52,170 bases of DNA from IMG/VR virus record IMGVR_UViG_3300020433_000009, positions 1-52,170 of that record; one strand, given 5' to 3'. Of the stretch, positions 1 through 6,694 are shown in pieces (within the stretch, counting starts at the first letter, position 1; each line of letters begins with the position of its first letter). The notes beneath the pieces are model-generated. The model saw only the letters and a list, made by a program, of their open reading frames with translations. It had not been told where the DNA came from and made no database searches. Origin of the DNA: a virus. The position numbers and the translations under genes are program-made.

Positions 1-56
1 ATTTAAGCACGAACTATAAAAATGCGTTATGGTATATCCCGTATCTATAAGTACGG

Positions 57-479
57 TTAATCCTCTTTCTTTTTACCAATGTTATATTTACTCTCTAATG
101 TCCAGTCTCCTTTCTCTTTATATGCAAGAACTTTGATTTGACTTAGAGGTGCAACATCAGTGATGACTTCTGCAGTAGGTATGGATATTAAGCCCCAATC
201 ACCTAGTAACTGTACTATGCGATTACGACGTTGTACATCATTTGTACTTAGGTTTGCTTTCTTACCATCAAGAGCAAACAACTCTTTGAAATGTACAATA
301 TAATATCTTCCTTGTTTGTGTAGTATATGGCATGATTGATATAACTTCTTCTCCTTGCGAGACGCTACACCAATTCTTGTTAGAGTTTCTCTTACTTTTA
401 AAAAGTCATCTGGTTCTTTAAGACCTACCTCAACCATTTGGTCTGCAGACCACTTGACTTCCTCGGAGATAACACTCAT
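57..479 (-). CDS. regA: Translational repressor RegA
   Basis: A 140-residue protein closely resembling T4 RegA (122 residues). The RegA core is visible: EPDDFLKVRETLTRIG near residue 22, LYQSCHILHKQGRYYIVHFK around 46-65, and the DWGLI segment near 94. RegA binds translation start regions of phage early mRNAs and represses them. It is the last gene of a 45-44-62-regA run, the same order as in T4, and its start overlaps the gp62 stop by four bases. The N-terminus is about 14 residues longer than in T4. Function by homology is secure; targets in this phage cannot be read from the window. Confidence 0.95.
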   Translation of the reverse strand: MSVISEEVKWSADQMVEVGLKEPDDFLKVRETLTRIGVASRKEKKLYQSCHILHKQGRYYIVHFKELFALDGKKANLSTNDVQRRNRIVQLLGDWGLISIPTAEVITDVAPLSQIKVLAYKEKGDWTLESKYNIGKKKED

Positions 480-868
480 TTTCTTCCTCCCATTTCATGT
501 ATTTGTTTTAAGGTTTCAATTTGAGATTTGGTTAGAAGAGATAATGCGACCTTCGCTTTCTCATTACTATATCCATAGTGTTTTTTGACCAGATCCAGAT
601 TATCAATCTGTTCCTTCTTCAACCAAGGAGAGAAACGTTTCCGTTTCCTTAATGTATATAGCAAAAAATTATACTGCATGTCCCTATCAATGTTAGGATG
701 CATGTTCATCTCGTTCGCAAATAAGATACTATCAACAGTACCAGACAAACATCTATTAATGATGTAAGGAGGATAAGAAGATATCGCTGTAGGGTCATCA
801 GCAAGGAGATCTTTCTTACTGAAGTTGATAGAATTAAGCCAGTCCTTAAGTTCAATTTTCATTACCAC
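476..868 (-). CDS. gp62: Clamp loader small subunit gp62
   Basis: A 130-residue protein at the position of T4 gene 62, between gp44 and RegA. It is shorter than T4 gp62 (187 residues), but the pattern NFLLYTLRKRKRFSPWLKK (about 68-86) matches the T4 NYLMAAVPRGKRYGKWAKL region. gp62 is the non-ATPase subunit that joins gp44 in the 4:1 clamp loader placing gp45 on primed DNA. It overlaps its upstream neighbour by 7 bases and RegA by 4, so the three are probably translationally coupled. Assignment rests on this motif and synteny. Confidence 0.88.
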   Translation of the reverse strand: MVMKIELKDWLNSINFSKKDLLADDPTAISSYPPYIINRCLSGTVDSILFANEMNMHPNIDRDMQYNFLLYTLRKRKRFSPWLKKEQIDNLDLVKKHYGYSNEKAKVALSLLTKSQIETLKQIHEMGGRK

Positions 869-1071
869 ACTCTTATAGGACCACGCACACCTGTACCATG
901 TTGATTGACCTCATAGATCATAGTTCTACCATCTTTTGTTTGGCAGTGGATCTCTCCTCCATTGATCACAGCGGTCTGTATGTTGCTACCGAACGTAGAG
1001 TATGCACCTCTACGAGTATGATATAATTGTGCACTACCTGATGGGAGTACACGAACCCCTAAACTTCCCAT
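862..1071 (-). CDS. Small hypothetical protein between Dam and gp62
   Basis: A 69-residue ORF that starts inside the 3' end of the Dam gene (38-base overlap in another frame) and ends 7 bases into gp62. It has several Gly/Ser turns and hydrophobic beta-like stretches (TAVINGGEIHC, RTMIYEV) but no motif I recognise. The tight coupling to gp62 argues that it is translated. The only other internal Met is at the RTMIYEV segment, too late to give a sensible protein, so the upstream start is kept. Function unknown. Confidence 0.6.
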   Translation of the reverse strand: MGSLGVRVLPSGSAQLYHTRRGAYSTFGSNIQTAVINGGEIHCQTKDGRTMIYEVNQHGTGVRGPIRVW

Positions 1072-1885
1072 AATTTGTTAATACTAATTCACGACGTTCA
1101 TGTTGATCCGACATGTAAGAACCTGTGGATCTCATTGTATAAGTATGATCAAAGTCATACTGGCACCACTCTAGAAATCTCATAACGATATCAGGGTGGT
1201 TATTATATGATATCATAACATTGCATAATTGCTCGTCCATGATATCTGCAAATTTTGCATGGTCAAAACCTTTATGCAAATCACCTTTGTGACCATAGAG
1301 TGCATCTTTAATATCATATGGTGGATCTGCATAGATAAACGTTAGCGTCTCATCGGAGACAAGTTCTTCGTATGACAGATTAGTGATTTTCCATCTTTGG
1401 ATGAGTTCACTATACTCTGGCAAGCGTTCGATCCCCCGATGGGAAAAGTTTGAATTACTTGCTGATTTTGAGAATGAACTGCTCTCAGTAAGACCAGAGA
1501 AAGAACACTTGTTAATGATATAAAAATCAACTGCTCTATCTTCTTGACTTCTTGAACTGTCATTCAAGTTTTCCTTTGATTGTAAAAATAATTCTCTTGC
1601 AGTATCTTCATCAGGATGAAAGTTCTTTGCCTTCATGAGTTCACTGTGAAGATAGTCACCATTGTCTCTTAACTGAACCCAAAAATTATGCAACGGTTCA
1701 TACAAATCATTTACCCAAATGGGTACCTCCTCAGGTAATCGTCTAGTCATTTCTATGGCCATGCTACCACCGCCTAGAAAAGGTTCACGATACTCTGTAA
1801 TCTCTCGACTAGGTAACCATTGCAATAACTTTGGAACTGCCCTAGACTTGCCACCAGGATACCTTAAAGGAGTTTTAAGTTTCAT
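1034..1885 (-). CDS. dam: DNA adenine-N6 methyltransferase, Dam/D12 class
   Basis: A 283-residue methylase. The N-terminus has LKTPLRYPGGKSRAVPKLL (residues 3-21), typical of the D12 class. The SAM-binding motif is EPFLGGGSMAIEM (about 34-46) and the catalytic motif IV is ADPPY (about 187-191). Such enzymes methylate the N6 of adenine, usually in GATC. In a phage this could protect the genome from restriction or alter promoter recognition. The gene lies between gp44 and gp62, interrupting the usual contiguous clamp-loader genes, and its start overlaps the stop of the upstream 60-codon ORF (ATGA). Target sequence is inferred from the family, not shown here. Confidence 0.93.
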   Translation of the reverse strand: MKLKTPLRYPGGKSRAVPKLLQWLPSREITEYREPFLGGGSMAIEMTRRLPEEVPIWVNDLYEPLHNFWVQLRDNGDYLHSELMKAKNFHPDEDTARELFLQSKENLNDSSRSQEDRAVDFYIINKCSFSGLTESSSFSKSASNSNFSHRGIERLPEYSELIQRWKITNLSYEELVSDETLTFIYADPPYDIKDALYGHKGDLHKGFDHAKFADIMDEQLCNVMISYNNHPDIVMRFLEWCQYDFDHTYTMRSTGSYMSDQHERRELVLTNYGKFRGSCTPIR

Positions 1886-2064
1886 TCTTCAACACAATCC
1901 AATTCTTGTATAGAATCTACTGGCACTTCATTACCACCGATATTATACCAGTGTTGTGGTATACCAATACTATCTTTTCTAACACCTAAGTATGAGAGAT
2001 CACTAAACGAATGTTCACGCAACATTGCCTGTAATCTCCAGTGTATTAATTCAGACTTTTTCAT
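1882..2064 (-). CDS. Small hypothetical protein upstream of Dam
   Basis: A 60-residue ORF, coupled at both ends by four-base overlaps: its start overlaps the stop of the membrane protein gene and its stop overlaps the Dam start. The N-terminus is basic and helical (KKSELIHWRLQAMLREHSF), followed by a Gly/Asn-rich turn and an acidic end. I recognise no family. The coupling suggests a real co-translated gene in the clamp-loader operon. Confidence 0.65.
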   Translation of the reverse strand: MKKSELIHWRLQAMLREHSFSDLSYLGVRKDSIGIPQHWYNIGGNEVPVDSIQELDCVEE

Positions 2065-2342
2065 TTAACCACCATGTCCTCTTGAAAATAATCTGTTGGA
2101 GGTGGAACTAAAGGTAAGTACCTACCTCTAGGTTCTACTGGAACTGTTAATACTTCTACCAGTAGATTGATATCAGCAGAAATAACTTCATTGGACTCTG
2201 CCATTCTACGATATCCTGTACCTACAAGGATTTGTCCTGTTACAACAGCAATAGTTGCAGCACCCCAGAACATATAATAAAATCTAGATTTCATTTGTGC
2301 TCTGATCTTGTCACGTTTACTCATTAGTTTAGTCATAATCAT
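2061..2342 (-). CDS. Predicted single-pass membrane protein next to gp44
   Basis: A 93-residue protein with a basic N-terminus (KLMSKRDKIRAQMKSR), one strongly hydrophobic segment around residues 21-43 (YYMFWGAATIAVVTGQILVG), then a soluble Pro-rich tail (LVPPPTDYF). The charge pattern predicts the basic end in the cytoplasm. It overlaps the gp44 stop by four bases. Its role is unknown; a membrane protein embedded in the replication clamp-loader operon is notable. Confidence 0.75.
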   Translation of the reverse strand: MIMTKLMSKRDKIRAQMKSRFYYMFWGAATIAVVTGQILVGTGYRRMAESNEVISADINLLVEVLTVPVEPRGRYLPLVPPPTDYFQEDMVVK

Positions 2343-3283
2343 TTGAATTCACACTCTACCATGATTTCGGTAAGAGCTGCTAGTAAATTAATTTCTTGGT
2401 CAGCAACAAATGCTGATTGGTATTGATATTTAGCGATGATCAAAACCGCTTGAGGTATACTACTAGGAAGTAAAGAAGTATACAAATTATCATATACAGT
2501 TCTTAGTATAGCATTAGGATCATTGTCAAGATTAGACACAATCCATTTACGAACAATAGAGAATTCTTTGTTCTTTAATGCAGATACCAACTCACCAAGT
2601 TTTACCTGATTTAATACCGCCAGAATGCCAGTGTCGATAGACCCCGTGGCAGCGTACCTTTGGAGTTCGTTGAGTGTTCTTCTGAAGTCTGGGAAATATT
2701 TCTGGACGACTTCAGCGACGACCGCATCAACAAATTGTACATCTTCTGCAGTAAGTATCCCACGACACCGTTCAAAGAACTGAGCCGCAATCTCTTGTTT
2801 TTGTTTTCCTCTGACATTGCAATCAATAACAGTTGTTCTAGAATGTAATGGTTCAATAATTTTGTTCTTAAAATTACAGGTAAATATAAACCTACAATTC
2901 TTTTGAAACTCTTCTATTGAAGCACGTAATAATAACTGCACATCATGTGTAGTGTTATCTGCTTCGTCTATGATGATGACCTTATGTTTTGATGATGAGG
3001 TCAACGATACAGTAGATGCAAATTGTTTAGCACTGTTGCGTACAGTATCTAGAAAACGACCCTCATCTGATCCATTGATCACATAAGAATCAACTCCTAG
3101 TTCATGACATAAAGCTTTTGCAACTGTGGTCTTACCTATGCCAGCACTACCACATAAAAGAAGATTAGGTACTTCTCCATTCTTAACAAAAGATTTGAAT
3201 GTATTCTTGATGTCGGATGGAAGAATACAATGCTCAATATTTTTGGGACGATACTTTTCGACCCAAAGAAAATCATCCTTCAT
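2339..3283 (-). CDS. gp44: Clamp loader ATPase subunit gp44
   Basis: A 314-residue AAA+ ATPase (T4 gp44 is 319). WVEKYRPKNIEHCILP at the start is the conserved N-terminus of clamp loader subunits. Walker A is GSAGIGKTT (about 45-53), Walker B is KVIIIDEAD (about 101-109), and HSRTTVIDC (about 148-156) holds the Arg of the SRC-like motif that senses ATP at a neighbouring subunit. With gp62 it opens the gp45 clamp and loads it at primer ends. It overlaps the gp45 gene by 11 bases. Confidence 0.97.
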   Translation of the reverse strand: MKDDFLWVEKYRPKNIEHCILPSDIKNTFKSFVKNGEVPNLLLCGSAGIGKTTVAKALCHELGVDSYVINGSDEGRFLDTVRNSAKQFASTVSLTSSSKHKVIIIDEADNTTHDVQLLLRASIEEFQKNCRFIFTCNFKNKIIEPLHSRTTVIDCNVRGKQKQEIAAQFFERCRGILTAEDVQFVDAVVAEVVQKYFPDFRRTLNELQRYAATGSIDTGILAVLNQVKLGELVSALKNKEFSIVRKWIVSNLDNDPNAILRTVYDNLYTSLLPSSIPQAVLIIAKYQYQSAFVADQEINLLAALTEIMVECEFK

Positions 3284-3941
3284 ACTTACTATCAGGTTCT
3301 AGTGCGATAAGATACTCAAGGTCTTTGTTTGCATCCCTAAAGAGAGACGCATTCTGTTTACTAATAGTAACCTCATAATCACCAGGTAACAACTTAAGGT
3401 TCTCAACCTTAAAGTTGAAACAAAACTCTTTGTCGGTAATCCCTACATTGACAGCGTAGGTATTAGATGTATCGTTCTTCTTGTCACGTACAACAAGTTT
3501 AACACTAGAACCATCACCAACTACTGCTAGATCTTCTATCTGATAGATTGATGCAGCTTTGATAACGTTAGATATATCTGCCCATGCTACTGTAAAACAT
3601 ACATCCTTACTAGGAAGCTCTACTCTATTCTCAGGTGGAGTAGTTATGGTAGATGGATCTGCAAAGAAATACCTTGAAGAATTCTTTTTGTCTTTGATGA
3701 TGACGTAGTTATCATTCTCAAAATTGAACTCAGGATCTTCAAATAAAGTAAGTCCAGATAAGAACTCACTCAAATCATAAATTGCAAAATTCTTTGGGAA
3801 CTTCTCCTCTACATTTGCACGAGACAATATGTTTTTTTGAATGGATAGAGTTGATAACTCTGTGCCTTCTTTAAAACAAATTGACTGGTTGATATTAGAG
3901 AAGTTTTTTAGAATGTCAAGTGTTCCTTTTGATAGTTTCAT
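3273..3941 (-). CDS. gp45: Sliding clamp gp45
   Basis: A 222-residue protein (T4 gp45 is 228) immediately upstream of gp44, as in T4. The N-terminus KLSKGTLDILKNFSNIN resembles the first helix-strand of the T4 clamp. It contains two copies of the alternating beta/alpha pattern expected of the trimeric clamp. gp45 tethers the DNA polymerase, and in T4 it also acts as the mobile activator of late transcription with gp55 and gp33. Here gp55 is about 10 kb upstream in the same orientation. Confidence 0.93.
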   Translation of the reverse strand: MKLSKGTLDILKNFSNINQSICFKEGTELSTLSIQKNILSRANVEEKFPKNFAIYDLSEFLSGLTLFEDPEFNFENDNYVIIKDKKNSSRYFFADPSTITTPPENRVELPSKDVCFTVAWADISNVIKAASIYQIEDLAVVGDGSSVKLVVRDKKNDTSNTYAVNVGITDKEFCFNFKVENLKLLPGDYEVTISKQNASLFRDANKDLEYLIALEPDSKYEG

Positions 3942-4390
3942 TTACTAAAATAATATAATAGTACACAATAGTGCACCGCTTTAAGAATGTCATCTTGGGG
4001 ACGACCTTTTTTATTGTACCTACTCAGGTACTTAATTGCATTAGATCTACAGAATGCTTCTGCGTCACCAATACTTTCTATCAGATCAAGTGTCTGAAAT
4101 TTGCCATTGGAATAATGCTGAGAGTATGTACTTTGAATGTACTTCTTTGCCAGTTCTAATGTTTGGTCTTCATCATACTTGCAAACAACATCACTGTCAA
4201 CTGTGAAATCTATGTTACCCGAAGGAGCATAATACTCATAGGGATCTACATCTTCTCTCAAAGGGTAGTCATCCATTTCACGGATTTCATCCTCTGCAGT
4301 CCATCTTCCTTTTGTCTTGTCCATAATTGGATATTCCTCGTCTAGGGTTCCATCCAAGATAGAACCCGCTAAACTCCATGCATTAATCAT
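3938..4390 (-). CDS. DUF3310-family protein
   Basis: The frame is open from 4522, but I start at 4390 (MINAW...). This Met follows the CobS-like stop with one base between them (TGA-T-ATG) and avoids a 131-base overlap. The product is 150 residues. The C-terminal half has the DUF3310 pattern: QHYSNGKFQTLDLIES, then EAFCRSNAIKYLSRYNKKGR, then a helix ending in LLYYFSK. Members are phage proteins often annotated as nucleotide-kinase-like without proof. The N-terminal half is acidic and less conserved. It overlaps the gp45 start by four bases. Function unknown. Confidence 0.85.
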   Translation of the reverse strand: MINAWSLAGSILDGTLDEEYPIMDKTKGRWTAEDEIREMDDYPLREDVDPYEYYAPSGNIDFTVDSDVVCKYDEDQTLELAKKYIQSTYSQHYSNGKFQTLDLIESIGDAEAFCRSNAIKYLSRYNKKGRPQDDILKAVHYCVLLYYFSK

Positions 4391-4391
4391 A

Positions 4392-5465
4392 TCAAACTTC
4401 TTTGTCAAAGTCAACATCAGCATCCACCTTGTCATATAACTCTTGGAATGCTTGCTTTGTCTCTTCGTCAAAACGTGAGATACATGTGGTGATTGCCTTA
4501 GCACGATTGCCGAAGATCTCATATGCTTTTACGATGTGCACAAGTCTACGAGTAGAGATGATCTCATCAATACCACCATCAAAGAATGTCTTACGGATGA
4601 TGTCTGCCCAGTCAACAAGTTTGTTGTTGAACTCTTTGTCCTCACCATTCAATGCATCAAGTATTTTGATCTCACTAGCAGGTGTAGGATACTGCTGTTC
4701 AAATGTTACTGGGAACCTTTCTAGGAATGCTTCGTTAAGAACGTTAGTACCTACAAATCTACCATCTTCAGAACCTTTACCTTTTGTGTTAGCAGTTGCA
4801 ACAACTGTAAAGCCTTTAGCAGGTTGTATGAACTTACCGATCTTTTTGAGGAAGACACCTTTGCCTTCTAGTATAGATTGTAGACATAAGATCTTGTTAG
4901 ATGCTAGGTCAATCTCATCAAGTAATAGAACTGCACCTCTTTGAAGTGCTTCTACTACAGGACCGTTGTGCCATACTGTGTTGCCATCGACAAGACGGAA
5001 ACCACCGATAAGATCATCTTCGTCTGTCTCGATAGAAATGTTTACTCTGATGAGTTCTCTGTTTGCCTGAGCACATGCTTGTTCTACAGAGAAGGTCTTA
5101 CCGTTACCAGATAAACCTGTGATGAACATAGGATAGAAGATCTTTGAAGATATGATCTTTTTAACATCAGTAAAGTTACCGAACTTTATGAAGGTCTGAT
5201 CTATTTGTGGAATTAAATTCTGATCTACAGAAGGGAGAACAGTAGGAGCTGCAAGTGCCTTTTCAAGTATCTCTCTACCTTCTGATACTGTGAGGTTCCA
5301 TGAACCTTTCTTAACTTGGAATGCTTTTAACTTACGTGCAACTGTTGGATATGCACAACCTACTTTAGTTGCAAATTTTCTTACGTGAGAAGCATCAATC
5401 TCGTTGCCAAATGCATCACGTAGTTCATCAACGAAGTTGACGGATAGTTTTCTCTCGAAAGGCAT
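4392..5465 (-). CDS. cobS: CobS-like (MoxR-type) AAA+ ATPase
   Basis: The start is set at 5465 (MPFERKLSV); the longer frame to 5537 would run through the terminator hairpin. The product is 357 residues. An N-terminal region of about 80 residues looks like a helical, helix-turn-helix-like domain. The AAA+ core follows: Walker A GLSGNGKT near residue 115, a pore-loop region, Walker B AVLLLDEID near 178, and TANTKGKGS as sensor 1. In bacteria CobS is the ATPase of aerobic cobaltochelatase. Cyanophages carry this homologue widely, but no CobN is visible here. The CobT-like VWA partner is two genes upstream, so a MoxR-VWA remodelling pair is the safer description. No Shine-Dalgarno is evident. 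Confidence 0.9.
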   Translation of the reverse strand: MPFERKLSVNFVDELRDAFGNEIDASHVRKFATKVGCAYPTVARKLKAFQVKKGSWNLTVSEGREILEKALAAPTVLPSVDQNLIPQIDQTFIKFGNFTDVKKIISSKIFYPMFITGLSGNGKTFSVEQACAQANRELIRVNISIETDEDDLIGGFRLVDGNTVWHNGPVVEALQRGAVLLLDEIDLASNKILCLQSILEGKGVFLKKIGKFIQPAKGFTVVATANTKGKGSEDGRFVGTNVLNEAFLERFPVTFEQQYPTPASEIKILDALNGEDKEFNNKLVDWADIIRKTFFDGGIDEIISTRRLVHIVKAYEIFGNRAKAITTCISRFDEETKQAFQELYDKVDADVDFDKEV

Positions 5466-5502
5466 AATAAAAAAATCAATTTGTGTATGTATTAATAATA
5501 TC

Positions 5503-5528
5503 AAAAAAATACCCCCTGTGAAGGGGGT
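5503..5528 (-). terminator. Intrinsic terminator after the ParB-like gene
   Basis: The hairpin arms are ACCCCC and GGGGGT (5511-5516 and 5523-5528) with a six-base loop. In the minus direction they are followed by a run of seven T (5503-5509). It lies 21 bases past the ParB-like stop and 37 bases before the CobS-like start, so CobS expression needs read-through or its own promoter. Confidence 0.85.
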
Positions 5529-5549
5529 GTGTGCCACTAATTTAATTGG

Positions 5550-6611
5550 TTAGTGTCTTATAAATTTACCTTCCTCAACACCTTCTGAGACTTCTTGTGC
5601 TAGGTAAGCATGCTCACAGTTTGGGTGCTCCCATGGGAGACATCCGTTAGATACAAAGTAGTGAAATAGTTTCCTACAGTCTATACCTAACCTGTTAAAG
5701 TACACGTTGTGTACCTTGTTTCTTTTAGTAGATAAGTCCTCAACTTTTGATGGAAGACCAACAGAAGCTTGTATGTTAAGGTGCTTATCTATAGGAACGT
5801 TTGCAGCCTGACTGAGAAGTGGATTAGTTCTTGAATTCCAGTTTTCCATGTTTACATAATAGTTGTAACCATGATCTGCTGAATTGTTCATGACCTCATC
5901 AACGTATTCATCAGTTGATCTAGCAACAAAATCAGCGAAAGTCTTATCGTTATGAGATGAATAACGATTAGGTTTTACTGATACGTTCTTTTGACTAACA
6001 ATCCAACTCATCATCTCTTTTACAATCGTACCTTGTACAGTTGCAGTTAATGAGTTGTTTGCTATGAGTGCAACTTCAGTCTCAATCTCAGTTTGAGTTG
6101 TTAGTTTGCCCTCAGCAATGCCAAACTTAATGTGCTCTATAACTTCATCTTTGTTGTTTAACTTAGAGTGGAATACTCTTTCGTTGTTAAGAGTTTTGGC
6201 AAATCTTTTACGTGCCCATCCATCTGCACACCTGACGTAGACAAACATCCAACCAGGTATGGATAAGATCGCACAGGCATCATGCCTATGTCCACCAGTG
6301 ATGATATCACCAGTGTCTATGTCAATGTAAACTGGAGGGCAAGAACTATCAACACCATTCTGTTGAATGTCTTCCTTCAGTAAGTTGACTTGTACATCAT
6401 TAGTTCCGTATACACGTCCAATGTTGTTTTGTTTTTTAACTGTTGCCCAAAGACCATACTTAGTTTCGATAATCTCGATACCGTCTATGGCTTTGTCACT
6501 AACAGGGAATGTCCAGACACTAGGGTCGAACAATCTTTCATCGAAGTATTCATTTGCATATTGCGATGGAGCATATGTGCAATTGAATGCCTTCTCTAGC
6601 GTTTTTGTCAT
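5550..6611 (-). CDS. ParB/Srx-fold protein
   Basis: A 353-residue protein. In the first third, VYIDIDTGDIITGGHRHDAC (about 93-112) matches the ParB/sulfiredoxin-type nucleotide-binding motif (GxHRxxA-like, with GGHRHDA). The rest (many Asn, Tyr, His and Lys) has no domain I recognise. ParB-like phage proteins may be nucleases or CTP-dependent DNA-binding proteins; neither can be chosen here. It lies alone between a terminator/promoter element and a terminator, flanked by the CobT-like and CobS-like genes, suggesting a shared role or shared timing. Confidence 0.75.
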   Translation of the reverse strand: MTKTLEKAFNCTYAPSQYANEYFDERLFDPSVWTFPVSDKAIDGIEIIETKYGLWATVKKQNNIGRVYGTNDVQVNLLKEDIQQNGVDSSCPPVYIDIDTGDIITGGHRHDACAILSIPGWMFVYVRCADGWARKRFAKTLNNERVFHSKLNNKDEVIEHIKFGIAEGKLTTQTEIETEVALIANNSLTATVQGTIVKEMMSWIVSQKNVSVKPNRYSSHNDKTFADFVARSTDEYVDEVMNNSADHGYNYYVNMENWNSRTNPLLSQAANVPIDKHLNIQASVGLPSKVEDLSTKRNKVHNVYFNRLGIDCRKLFHYFVSNGCLPWEHPNCEHAYLAQEVSEGVEEGKFIRH

Positions 6612-6657
6612 AAGTTTTTTTCCACCCGAAGATGGTCAAATAATAGTGAACCTTATA

Positions 6658-6685
6658 AGCATAGCATAAAAGAGAATAGTGTCAA
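6658..6685 (-). promoter_or_regulatory. Sigma70-like promoter for the ParB-like gene
   Basis: On the minus strand TTGACA (6680-6685) is followed after 16 bases by TATGCT (6658-6663). The -35 box is a perfect consensus; the -10 matches four of six. Transcription would start near 6650, about 40 bases before the ParB-like start. The -35 box lies in the loop of the terminator hairpin that ends the upstream gene. Confidence 0.55.
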
Positions 6686-6694
6686 GCTATTCTC
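6668..6694 (-). terminator. Terminator hairpin overlapping the CobT-like stop
   Basis: An eight-base-pair stem GAGAATAG/CTATTCTC (6672-6679 and 6687-6694) with a seven-base loop, followed in the minus direction by four T. The last codons and the stop of the CobT-like gene are inside the hairpin. The short T-run makes it weaker than the element at 5503-5528. Confidence 0.65.

Noticed and set aside
39-56. Small hairpin CCGTA/TACGG after regA
   Set aside because: Only five base pairs with an eight-base loop and no T-run; too weak to call a terminator.
355-588. Plus-strand ORFs here and elsewhere (for example 4402-4944, 20912-21313)
   Set aside because: They lie opposite well-supported minus-strand genes, have low-complexity Ser/Leu-rich translations and no ribosome sites or recognisable domains.
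4391-4522. N-terminal extension of the DUF3310 gene
   Set aside because: It would overlap CobS by 131 bases, and its composition is unlike the family.
5466-5537. Upstream extension of the CobS-like gene
   Set aside because: The extra residues are encoded by the terminator hairpin and its T-run and do not resemble CobS.
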